Shown here one piece after another: positions 39,301 to 50,420 of a stretch of 64,000 nt of DNA. This DNA is from Apostichopus japonicus. Taxonomy: Eukaryota > Echinodermata > Holothuroidea > Aspidochirotida > Stichopodidae. Made by a program: the position numbers and the translations under genes. Every line of letters begins with the position of its first letter. Position 1 is the stretch's first letter. The stretch lies in contig NC_092568.1 of assembly GCF_037975245.1 (NCBI RefSeq), positions 374,001 through 438,000 of the forward strand, in the 5' to 3' direction. The notes below the pieces were generated by a model. That model saw only the letters and a program-made list of their open reading frames with translations. It was not told the DNA's origin and did not search any database.

Positions 39301-42162
39301 TTTTGCCCCTGAATTTGTAGAAGAAACCATTAATATCAGGAATGACACTTTTTCAGAAACATATAGTATTATAGGGTGAAAACTTACAAATTTCTAAAAA
39401 TGTCTGTAACCGAAAGAGATCTCCCGCTTAGACAAAATAAACATATATTCATATGAGATCTTATGAATATTTAGAAGGCAAAATATGGCGTCTTTTACTT
39501 TTCTTCAACCATCGATTTTTGTGAGATAATAATAGGAAATTAGCCCAGTTTTTTTCTGGTTAAGGTCATGGTCCACCAAATATGAAATATATGAAAGGTC
39601 TCTCCAAAACATTCAATAATTGTTGTTAAACTTATTTTTCCAATCAATTATGCAACTGGAATAGAGAGAAAGTTGTTTTTTATGATATTAATATTTCTTC
39701 AAGGGATATTTCGGCTACAGACAAGATTCCATTTAATATAAAACAGACTTAAATAGTCCACACAGTTGATGATAAAACCAAATCGCAATATTTTTGTCCC
39801 ATAACTCGAGCAATGGTTGTTTAAATGTAAACTATTTTGAGTATAAATCCTCCCTTACACAATGCAGTCGATCACAGTATGGGTGGTCTGTGACGTCATA
39901 ATGGTAGGCATTCTTTAAAAGCTTTGCTTTGTTAGAATGATCGTCGGGTTGATTTATCCTGGAGTTGTGATACATATGCAAATTTAAATGCTTTTGTATT
40001 TGTAATGTCGTTAAAACGCAAGTGTTTACGTAGAAAACATTTCACTGTGGGATAAGCCTAAATGATTTAAATATTATGAAAAAACAAAACACAAAAACAA
40101 ACACATTTACGGTTAAGTTGCCATGACGACATCATTCGCTTCGCTTTTGCCAGATGCAAGATATCGCCAAATTATGTAAATGCCATATCCTGACCATGAA
40201 AAAAAAAACGCTTTGAGGCTTTGGTACGGTTCGAAAGATTTAGATTAAGTTCTGTCAATTGTATTAAACAAATCCACTTCAGTGACCAGAATATCACTTT
40301 GACACCATATACACAGATTCTTGAAGTAGCGTCAAACATATGTATCGTGTTTTAAGATGAAGATCACGTGACCACTATACAGGCACTCATAATGCATTAC
40401 AAAAGTAATTTTACTAATCTATAAATATATCTACTAATGTTTCAGATGGAGAGTGTAAAGTTACTTAATGTGACGTCAAGTACTCATTCAAGCGCATGGA
40501 AGACTGGCTTTTAGTATTCACCTTATTTTGTATAAGAATGTATATATGTATACACGGTGATTGCTTCCCCCTTTACATTTTGATTACTTACACTTCATAG
40601 CCTCTCTGATTCGAAGTATCTCACAGTACAGGACATTCTATTCCCTTTATGAATAAAAGATGAGGTGAGAGTTAGCATAACGTCATAACATTGTTATCAA
40701 GTAATCAGTTTATCCATCGTCAAAACAAAAACTACAATGAAAAAATATGAAGTATACACATTACATTGGACTACATAAAATCTATATTTCCTCGCTCTCC
40801 CGGCCCCATGCCAGTTCAACAACATCACTCTGTCACCCTTCAAGCATTCCTCGCAATTTTGAGAGTAAAAATCGACGAAACTTCTACTATATTCTTATAC
40901 CCAATAAATTTCAAAATTATCCATCAGTTAGAATGTCCGTTCTTTCTGATCAAACTTGTCACGCAATATGTTTTTTCTTTCTCTTCCATATTTATCAAAG
41001 TATTGATGTATTATAAACTCTGTAATAATAATATTACTTGTCAACCGTAAACATTCTCTGTGGTTGGTATACAGATTGGATAATTTTGTATTGTAAACAA
41101 CCATTGTCAAGTGAAGATACATTCATGTTCTTCCAACATGTTCAAAGACAGTACATTATAAGCGTCGACGGTCGGGGAAAAAATATGTCACCGAGTTCCA
41201 TGTTTTGAGCTCTTCATGTTTCCTCAAGAATAATATAAACATGAGAATGCTGTAAGTTTTACCCCATATTTCCTCTGATCCAAATTGACTGCAACATGTC
41301 ACGAAAGTTGAGCGTAACATCATGCAAGGCGTGGACAATGGGTGGGCAAATGTTGGGGTACTGCCCCACCCACTTTCGTCGTCAGTCGGTGGCAAAAAGG
41401 GTTCAGTCGGGGATTGTTTACATTAAGATGGGATTTTATATGACTGAGTGCCTGAAGTGGAATTCTTCTCACCTTTTTAAAGGCCTATGTAGAAACGGTT
41501 TAGTTCAGATATTGACGACATTTGATACAAGAGCTACTACGAAGAGGGAAGGGGTAGAGGGGCGCCTTCTCGTAAATTTACGACCCATGTCCAGATTCGA
41601 TCATAGAGAAGTGTGCATGTACCGCCAAGCTGCTGCCTATTTAGGTCTTTATCTTTTGTGAACGTTATATGTGGCTACAATATCGTGACATATAGGCAAT
41701 ATATCATTTTGTATTGTAATTATTATATTCTTCTTGTTGTCTTCTTTCGTCATGTCATCGGCCTTTTACTATTCTTGGATTCTCTTTCTTGGTTATAGAG
41801 GCTATAGATTCTGCCATGTATTTACGGTTTCAATGAGTAGAAGATGCAAGGTCTGACTTCTCGACAAATACGATCATGCAATCTACATTTATTTTCTCGG
41901 TTCTAATTTAATTAATAAAAAAAAAAGATATTCATGATATCGACTCTTGACTGAGATGACAGTTGATGTAGTATTGAAGGAGAAGGCGTTATATTATAAC
42001 GTGCACATGTGTAACAGTATCGTCTTCGTGAGCAAACTTGGTAATTTAAAATGAGAATCCCCAGTTGGAGATGCAGCAATATTACTACAGGGAAATGAAT
42101 CTGACGCCGGTGGTGAAAATTTATCACTGCGTTTCACTTAAAGGTCATCAATATAACCTACG
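36321..42162. other. 5.8-kb gene-free stretch
   Basis: AT-rich unique sequence. The longest open frames are at 38337-38801 (154 codons) and 41296-41661 (121 codons); neither shows a recognisable domain, and the former is dominated by Phe, Leu, Ser and Ile as expected of AT-rich noise. No tandem arrays or paired TE ends seen. Confidence 0.45.

Positions 42163-42218
<56 letters not shown>
42163..42218. repeat. (TA)n array, left of palindrome
   Basis: About 55 bases of alternating TA with one TTTATA interruption. Confidence 0.97.
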
Positions 42219-42221
<3 letters not shown>

Positions 42222-42314
42222 TAGGTTGGCGTCTATCTTGGCGCAGAGTGCTCTATGTCCATTGGACAGAGCGTAATATATGTTGATACTAGATGAGACT
42301 AGTGGAACACTAGT

Positions 42315-42360
42315 AGTTGTTACTCGGAGTTTCACGCGTTATAGCGATCTTCAGACAACT
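42315..42360 (-). ncRNA. Hammerhead ribozyme-like motif 1, - strand copy
   Basis: Exact mirror of the + strand copy within the palindrome, with the same core and stems. The stem I ends of the two copies meet at the palindrome centre, three bases apart. Confidence 0.6.
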
Positions 42361-42363
42361 CTG

Positions 42364-42409
42364 AGTTGTCTGAAGATCGCTATAACGCGTGAAACTCCGA
42401 GTAACAACT
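42364..42409 (+). ncRNA. Hammerhead ribozyme-like motif 1, + strand copy (type I)
   Basis: Stem I strand AGTTGT (42364-42369), core CTGAAGA (42370-42376), stem II CGC/GCG with loop TATAAC and a flanking T-T mismatch, core GAAA (42391-42394), stem III ACT/AGT with loop CCG, then A (42403) and ACAACT (42404-42409), which pairs perfectly with AGTTGT. Predicted cleavage is after A42403 in a GUA triplet, which fits the NUH rule. All conserved core bases (CUGANGA and GAA) and the A15.1-U16.1 pair are present. Stem II is short, so activity is uncertain. The motif type is known from Penelope-like retroelements and metazoan retrozymes. Confidence 0.65.
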
Positions 42410-42438
42410 ACTAGTGTTCCACTAGTCTCATCTAGTAT

Positions 42439-42440
<2 letters not shown>

Positions 42441-42499
<59 letters not shown>
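42441..42499. repeat. (TA)n array between hammerhead units 1 and 2
   Basis: About 59 bases of alternating TA, shared boundary of two hammerhead-bearing units. Confidence 0.97.
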
Positions 42500-42502
<3 letters not shown>

Positions 42503-42541
42503 GTTTCAATTCCTGCTACTCCTTGTCACTTTCGGTGATCA

Positions 42542-42580
42542 TGCACTGAAGAAGAGCTAGTTTTGCTCGAAAGCTCTGCA
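42542..42580 (+). ncRNA. Hammerhead ribozyme-like motif 2 (type I)
   Basis: Stem I strand TGCA (42542-42545), core CTGAAGA, one extra A, stem II GAGC/GCTC with loop TAGTTTT, core GAAA (42569-42572), then GCTC and TGCA (42577-42580), complementary to the first strand. Predicted cleavage is after C42576 in a CUC triplet. Stem III would be AGCU, palindromic with no loop, implying a dimeric form. It shares the extra A before stem II with motif 3. Confidence 0.55.
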
Positions 42581-42698
42581 AAAACCAAACATTGGCTGTT
42601 TTACTTCCAATCACTCACCTAATTTAATTATTGTATCTCACTCGAGATCCAGCCTTTCTCTAAATGCATCATAGTTGTTTAACAGTTCTTCCGTTATT

Positions 42699-42700
<2 letters not shown>

Positions 42701-42744
<44 letters not shown>

Positions 42745-42749
42745 TATAT
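42701..42749. repeat. (TA)n array, right of hammerhead unit 2
   Basis: Alternating TA with one CATA interruption; unit 2 (about 201 bp) lies between this array and the one ending at 42499. Confidence 0.97.
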
Positions 42750-42762
42750 TGTGGTTAGTGTA

Positions 42763-42843
42763 TGAACGTGATAATAATTGCAGCCTACCGGTTACTTGAA
42801 AAGATACGAAATTGTTTACTACTTTGTGCTGAAAACATTGGGT
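42763..42843 (+). repeat. Dispersed repeat R1, copy 1
   Basis: About 80 bases beginning TATGAACGTGATAATAATTG and containing GCAGCCTACCGGTTAC and GTTTACTACTTTGTGCTG. It is nearly identical to 52392-52472, and both copies sit just downstream of a (TA)n array, so the array is probably part of the same mobile unit. Confidence 0.85.
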
Positions 42844-44399
42844 TCATTAAGCTATGAGTGTACTTTATTCCGGTGATATGTTCTGACATGGTTATCTGCT
42901 TTGAACCCATTTGTGAAATCTTCTGATATTATTGATACCTTCAACGAATCAGGGAACGCGATAGCTGCAGATCAAAACTTGCAGGTGTCATCAAATGATG
43001 CGTCTGAGATATTCTGACAGAGTATATCGCAGCAAAGCTAAAATTAGTTTCGAGAACATGCACATGTACTGGACTCTCTTTTAAGATCATCTCTGATAAA
43101 ATTCTCACGTTTATGTATGTTCCCTATTTTGGTAGTCAAGCTTCTCGGTTCACGTGATTGATAACTTCAAAACAAATCTTAAAAGTGTGTCAGGATATTG
43201 GCGTAAAATGAGCACTTGTGGGTTCGCAAGATCTTTAATTATAATAATAATGATCAAAACCGGATACCAACGAGATTTTGGTCGTCTCAAGCAAAATATT
43301 TCAAACATGTTTTAATGTTAATATATTGGCACCGTTGAAGAATAACGACTATTCACAAATAATGACAATGTCAGTTGCTCATAATCAATCATAAGTTACT
43401 TCGAAATAATTTTAGTTTGATCAAGCAGCAGACAAAGGAACTACTCGCAAACTCGTGAGACATGAATATTCATAATGATAAAATTGATAAATAATTAGCG
43501 CTTTATTTTTCTTCAACCTTCTTATATGATGGGTACGACGTTTCTTTAAAATTAACATACTTCCTTGAGATTTTACATACATGCTGGGAAATGTTTGCAA
43601 CACAAGGATATAACAATATTTAGTTTCTTTGCATGTGTTATGTAGTGATGTAAACGAACGTTCGAAACAAACGCACACGGATCGGCTTCAAAGCAATATA
43701 TATATATATATATATATTTATTATGCCATTATTAATATTTCATGGCACATATTTGCCAAAAATGAGATACTGGCCTTAAAAGATTGTAATAAAACTTAAA
43801 GAAAATTGTTAATTTATTAGACTGCATAAGATGTTCTCATATTCATAAATTTGTTTCTGCCTGCTCGAATTGCTTTGAATTGGTTGATGGCATCGCGTTA
43901 CATGTTGCAATATGTTTACACTGACAGAATGACGAAAACAAAACAACAAGTAATGAAGAATTCCCTCATGAGAATATCTGCTAAAAGTTGACATATTTGA
44001 AAAGTCAAAAAAGAGCACTTGAGCAATAAATCCTCGATAAATTCAGCGAGTTGGGGATTAAACTTGATACTATAGACGGCACCATCCATACCTGATCATA
44101 GAAATGAGAAAAGTAAAATTAAGACAGTAAAAACAAAAGGTAGAGTAATAATAAACGGTAGAACGATCTGCAATAATTGTCATTTGTATCCGAACTTATA
44201 TCTTTCTTAGTATTATGATACACTGTTCGTTTTACCAGACGGACGTATAATGGAAAACTATCAGTGTACAGTGGCAATAGCTTTTATGATCTAGTTGTGT
44301 GCTGAGATGCAGGATAAACATGTCGATCTACGAGAGAGATTGAGGGTGTAAATGACAGCAACTGGCTAACAGGGTACAGGACAGGGAAATCGGCGAACT
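42844..44399. other. Gene-free stretch
   Basis: AT-rich; one short (TA)n at 43697-43719. No gene or element supported. Confidence 0.45.
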
Positions 44400-44632
44400 G
44401 GGGTGAGTGCATGGGAGGGAGGGAGGGGAGGGGTGGAGTGGAGGGGAGAAGGAGAGGAGGGGAAGGAGGGCTAGGAAGACAACGAGACGGAAGAGGTGAA
44501 AAAGAGGGAGGAAGGGGAGGAGAGGAGAGCGGTTGGGAAGTAAGTTGGCAATGAGGGAGAAGGGAGCAAGTGGAGTAAGGGGCGAGGAGAGGGAGGGAAG
44601 GGATGGGATGGGATGGGATGGGAAGGGGAATT
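44400..44632. repeat. 230-bp polypurine tract
   Basis: G/A-only or nearly so on the + strand, with GGGAGG and GGATGGGATGGG words, including a perfect (GGGAT)n run near 44600. It can form triplex or G-quadruplex DNA. The - strand open frame here is Pro/Ser-rich noise. Confidence 0.85.
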
Positions 44633-44640
44633 AATCATGG

Positions 44641-47600
44641 AATGTAAAGAAACCGAATTCTGATTATCACAGTATGTTAACAAAGATGATGTGTTCACCG
44701 TTGAAATGTTATATGCTTTATCTGGTGCATATCTCCATGCATGGACAATGTGTGTTTTATTGCTGTCATTGTTTACCATGTTGTCCGAGGACATTATGCA
44801 TACACGCTACAGTAGGCCTACATTCTTACTTTATTTTATTGTATGTTGTGTTTGAAAAGTTTGGTCTACAGAATGAACAGATTGTGTCAAAATCTGACGT
44901 TTTACGGACTATATATATGAACCACTATACTTTGGAACGAGTTAATTCTTCTAAGAAGAAAACACACTGACACACACACACACACACACACAAATATATA
45001 TGCCTGCATACTTGTTTAGATTGCATGCATCTATAGTTTTATGACTGTTTCATATTAAAATCATAAATTTATGTATTCAGATAATCAAATTAACAAGATA
45101 ATTTGAATTTCAAATGTGTGCATGTATGTGTGTGTATATATGTATACATAGACAATATGTTTATAATAAATTTAAGCAACTGTATTGGCAATCTAGCCGA
45201 AAGATCTTCACATGTATCCTGTCTTTCCTTTGCGTTTCAAGTACTTTACCGCTTCGTGACACTTGAAATATTTTCGTTGTTCTTCAGATCTCTGTTTTGA
45301 CTTTAGGCTGTTTTGAGAGGCTTGTCTGTTTGCGATGTGCATGCTGCAATCAATAGCGAAAAGACAAGCGTTTAAACTAATAGACCTTTACCTCGGTTAT
45401 TGGAAAGAACGCATATACCCATGCAGTATATGTACGATAGTGTTCTATCTTAGAGTAACTGTATATCAGTGAATCACTCACTCGATATACCCACTCCAAC
45501 CACACTGTTACCCAGACCACCTCTCTCACACCCTCACCCTCACCCTCGCCCTCACCGTCACCCTCACCCTCACCCTCACCCACACCCCATCCCTACTTTC
45601 CATTCAGTAAGCACTAGAGATGTGTAATGAAAATAGTAAATGACTAGGTTGTACATCTCTGAAGGGGCAGGGTGGGGGGGGGGGGAGGGTAGACAAACCA
45701 ATATCTAAGCCCTGCAAAGAACTATTTTATAGGTGAAATATCAGTATCTAATCTACGGTTTCAGGGACCACGGGTTGGGCACTTCATTCTTACCTCATCT
45801 AAACTGCACCTGACACCAATCTTTGAATGTTAACATATCTGTTCTGCATGGCTACATCTTACTTGACTGCCAGTTGTGATCCATTAACTCAAAATGTCGG
45901 AAACAACCGTCGGGATTGGGGAGGGGCGGAATTTGGGTCCTGGGTCTCGACAGTGTGTGAGATATCAGGTTTCACTAAGCAGAAACACATATAGAGATAC
46001 CATAGACCACTTAGAGCGTAGTGTATTCAAGTGTCTTATATATAGTGTCTTATATATAGTGAAAAGTGATTACATAGTATCATACTTATATACGAATTCC
46101 TGAACTGGAGGTTGAAAATTCACTTTATTTCTTAGACTATAAAAGAAGAAAATTCACCCCAAGTTACACAGAGCATGGGTATTTAACTCGACAGATACTG
46201 CTGTAACAACCACAACTCCGTTCTGGGCGGAACTTACTATATGATCACGTGATCATGATCTATATGGCGTAATTGTAGCATATACGGATTATCATGAAAA
46301 GATAATATATTGCACAAGCAAAGTCACAACTACAGTATGAAATGTTTCCCCGAGTGGTAATGAAGGCGGTATTGAAGAATTTAGCATGCATAGACTCCGA
46401 ATGTGTGACCTGATTAATTCACGTTGGCATCGGCTTTGAGTACAACGTTTCTATGTTGCTGCCGTGTTGGACGAATCTAACCGTGGTAGTAATTACATAC
46501 TTTGCTATACACGTCATAGTCATTGCCGACGTTACAATCCGAGGTTCCACTCACAATTTTGCAAGGTCGGTTATAGTGACTCTATAGTTTTTGGGAAAAC
46601 CAAATAGAAAAAAACTAAATAAAATTCCTTTCAATACAAAAATTCTGTTGTTTCGCACTTACGTCAACATGCACGACCGTCTAAGGTGTACTTACAAAGC
46701 TTTTTATTCGATTGAAAAAAAAAAGTAAACAGGATCACAATGGAAGAATATATATTTCTTTCATTTCTATACGTCATTCTTGGATAAAGCTAATCAACTA
46801 AAAACTTACAAGGATTAGGGAAAAGAAGAACTTTTCTGCACACACCGTATAGTTAATGGGCTATTGACGATAGAAATCCGTGACATCGTCAAGGTAAGCG
46901 TATGTAAACAAAATTTGTCCAGATTAGTCACAAAAAGTTCAACAAAGAAAAAAAAAAGGAAGGAAGACAGAAAAATGTGAAAGGATTCAACTGCTTGTGA
47001 AAGATTCCGGTACAACGACTATACTTTTATTATTTGACATTGACATTTCAAAACGCGAAGGTCTTCAGATTCTGAGATCAAAAATGGTTTTTATACATTT
47101 TTACACATATTATAGTGGAAAAGAGGTTTCATTGTTTTGCTTTATGATAGAAATTTGAAAGTTATATGTTGTCCGACTCAAGTCGTTCTCTCTATATGTA
47201 AATGAACAAAATAACCAAAATGACCTTGATTTGCAAGAAATATAACCGAACAAGCTGTTAAATACAGAAAAATGACAGATTAACTGACATATTTTCAGCT
47301 ATCCGAGAACTATAATAATAAGCTAAGCTAGAACAATTGATTTATGTAGAAGGCAGAAAGGCGAGAATGAGTGGGAGGGGTGGGGGTGGGGGGTTGATAG
47401 GGGGGAGTAGGATAGGGAAGCAGGTCGTACCCGTGTTACGATGATGGTATCATATGCATAACAGGTATAGTAACCTCTAGATTGTGGTGGATTCGTCCTT
47501 TGCAAAGCACAACAACGAAAGGCAATGATAGATTACCCAAATTGGCAGATAAGGCAAATGTGTAGGCACACCAAAACAATTTCCTGCTCCCATCTCTTAC

Positions 47601-48119
47601 CCCATCTCCAACCCCCATCCCTTATATCTATCACTATATCCCTCTACCCATCCGCTCTCATCCGTACTAGTTCAAATGGGCATCCACAAAAGAGCAAAAA
47701 TGCTGAATACTATATACTGTGTGAATACAACGTGTTTAAAGATCGATTGAAGTCTCCTTCCTCTTGAGTTTGATAAAGAAGACATTTAAGTGACCAACTA
47801 TACAGAGGTCAAAAGTTCCTATATTTTAATTAAGTATATGGCGAGTTTTCTTTGACCAAATGAAGACAAAACTGTGATCGATATTATGCTGCTGGGCAAA
47901 ATATAAATCCGATAAAAGTTGGAAAATTAATAATTAAAGAGAAAATGAGTGTTGGGGTGATTTACTGATATTGATTATGAACGCTCTGTATATATATATA
48001 TATATATGGTTGTAATTAGCAACGAATAGGTAAAGTCTTTAATGAACCTTTAACTCTTAGGTGATTGTATATCTTTAACATGGGTGGACGTAAGTCGTGA
48101 AGAGTTTAGTAAGTTCACA
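44641..48119. other. Gene-free stretch
   Basis: (CA)n at 44966-44992, (CCCTCA)n hexamers at 45530-45590 and a G-rich tract at 47370-47410. A possible short coding start at 45893 (MSETTVGIGEGRN) has no good donor or homology. No gene called. Confidence 0.45.
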
Positions 48120-48138
48120 GCTAATCAGTTCTATCACA

Positions 48139-48208
48139 ACCGCCCCCGCCCCTCCACCTCCACCCGTCTACACCCTGGAGACTTGCAGTTATTGATGTAA
48201 GCCTATAT
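48139..48208 (-). repeat. Dispersed repeat R2, - strand copy
   Basis: Reverse complement reads GGCTTACATCAATAACT, then CTCCAGGGTGTAGACGGGTG and GAGGTGG followed by G-rich sequence. The same series occurs on the + strand at 50961-51012, with a six-base indel. Confidence 0.8.
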
Positions 48209-49769
48209 ATTCAGATGTTTACACACTTGCCCGTAGGGCATATTTCTCTGTATTAGGCACATGCTTTAATGTTTTCATTGGCATGTTACGAACTGTTAAC
48301 CAAAAAAAAATCTTGCTTTCTTTATCGGCAAGTTCTTTCAAATAGACCTAGTTTTAAATTTTAATACATTATTTCAGTTGTACGAAGATTGGCATATTTT
48401 CCCTTGATTTAGCACGAACATCGCACGTTCTGTATCGACCCAAAGCTCTATTTAAGCGTGTATAATGTAGAATGCCTATCTTACCTCAGAGCGAATCGGG
48501 CATATCGGAATTGGAATGCCTCGAAGTAGAACTTGCCTGAGCTGAATTTTATCAAGGCCAAAGGCGATCTTGAATCAGGAAGTATTTATATGTTAAACAG
48601 TAGACTGTCTTCTTAATTTTTTACTTTTCATGGAATGTTGAAACCAAAGCTTGATAAACTTGTGTTAACAGTTACTCAGCTACAAACATGCTGGGTTAAA
48701 CATGAACTTCACAAGTTTTTCTTCTTGTTAATGTTGTCTATGTTTCTGTTGTTGTTTAAGATGTTTTTGTCTATTTTGTTGTTGTTTATGCTGTTGTTGT
48801 TGCTAGAACTATTTTTTGAGCTGCAGCAAAGGATTATTTCATCTTATTCGATTTTTACGTTTTTTACTTCAAAATTAAAACAATGATTTGTTTGTTTGAT
48901 GCGGGCTTTGTTTTTGTTTGCTGTGCTGTGGTTACTTACTTTGTATTGTTTTTGTTTTGTAACCTATTAACCGCAGAAACATTGTTTACATCACTTTCAC
49001 TTTCATGTAATTATGCTGTGTTTCTTCATCTTGCTTTGTATCCGCTTTCCCTTTCTAATATGTTGCCATGGAGGTAAATTGCTTTCATCTTATAAAGCTG
49101 AGCTCGTTATTTCCAGGATCCATATATAACAACTGGCTCATCATTATACATCACACATTACTTTAGTTATGGGAATAGGAGATTGGGCGAATCATGTGCC
49201 CAATCCCCACCCCAATCCCCAACCTACCTCAATAACCTCACCAAGGCATCTCAAAACCATCGTGGAGTCGGACGTTTAAAACTTCGAGGTTTGTAAGTCC
49301 ATGTAGAGAGTATTCTGGACATACAATCAAAGTACTTAGATGCATATATGGAGACACTAACTGCATGAAACGTGCAACGAATAAAGCGTGTTGAGCATAC
49401 GAATTAAGCTTACGTCATATAGATTAGTTTATATCACTGCAGCCTTAATGTAAGGCTGTCAGGTCATTTCTTCGTTAAACCTTATACATTAGGGAATTAA
49501 TCATGATTCATTCCTCTAGGCTTATTTAATAAAAAGGTTTGAAATAAATGAAGAGTGTGACTCTGTTTTAACTTATAGGAAGGCACTGCCAGGCAGTGCC
49601 GGTTGATTAAACATGGCTAAGAGTTTAAGTGTGTTACGTCAGAATTGCTACATATACGTGTATGCGATACATAGAGTTAAGTGTAGAGTGTATACATCTA
49701 ATTTAAAATACGTAACCTACATTTAGTGCATGAAAATAACGTTTGGTTATATGTGGGCCTTGAACTGCT
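48209..49769. other. Gene-free stretch
   Basis: A GTT-rich block at 48720-48815 (TTGTTGTTG words) gives Leu/Phe-rich open frames without gene character. No element supported. Confidence 0.45.
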
Positions 49770-50420
49770 TCGGTTGATCTTTATCTTACTAGCCATGACG
49801 TAGCATAAGCCTTGAGGTATGTGTATATCCATCGAGATTACATGCACGGAGTAACAGTGACAAGAACAGGAGTTTAAAGCTGGGGGACAGGGGTATTAGC
49901 GGGGGGGGGGGGTTCTAAATCCCTCACGGCTGATTCAGGTAGGGACATGAACCTTTATGGAAGGACCAGAGGCACTGAGATCCAGGATTACACAAATGAA
50001 GGGGGTGGCCCTGGGCTCGTTGAAGGCATGTTTAGGCTGTAAATTAGGTATATATTCAGGTTTATCCATGCACGCAAAGTTGTGCTAATAAATACTTTTG
50101 TATATTGGTATCAGGTTGAAATGGAGGGTTGTGAGGTGGGCTAACCCCCCCCCCCACCCCCTGGAATGGCTCCTTGGTTGATTAATATGATGAAGAGTTA
50201 ATGGTGTTATATTAAAATAGACACGATACAGAGTTACGGTTAAACTATACGTCCAATTAACGATCGATATTGGTACGTTTAGAGAAATGACGTTCATTTA
50301 TTAATGGAGGGGCATGTATGTTTGTTTTGGTTGATCTTTATTATTAAACCCGAGGTATCAAAAACCTTAAGGTATGAATATTCATAATGGATTGCATGCA
50401 CGGGAAAACATACCTCTGTT
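49770..50420. repeat. Diverged direct repeat pair
   Basis: About 49775-49870 and 50325-50415 share GGTTGATCTTTAT, CCTTGAGGTATG (CCTTAAGGTATG in the second) and ATGCACGG in the same order. They look like two old copies of one ~90-bp sequence, 550 bp apart. A poly-G run lies between at about 49902. Confidence 0.5.

Larger units (their letters stand above)
42276..42448. repeat. Perfect 173-bp palindrome
   Basis: Arms 42276-42361 and 42363-42448 are exact reverse complements over 86 bases with a single T (42362) at the centre. The outer six bases run into the TA array. Each arm carries the same hammerhead ribozyme-like motif, so the motif is present on both strands. The absence of mismatches implies very recent formation, or gene conversion between arms, or an assembly or cloning artefact. 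Confidence 0.97.

Noticed and set aside
41296-41661. 121-codon frame
   Set aside because: No recognisable domain; overlaps an unrelated - strand frame, and I see no support beyond length.
44471-44794. 107-codon Pro/Ser-rich frame
   Set aside because: Derived from the polypurine tract on the opposite strand.
45530-45590. Interstitial telomere repeat
   Set aside because: The hexamer is CCCTCA/TGAGGG, not the animal telomere TTAGGG, and it is imperfect.
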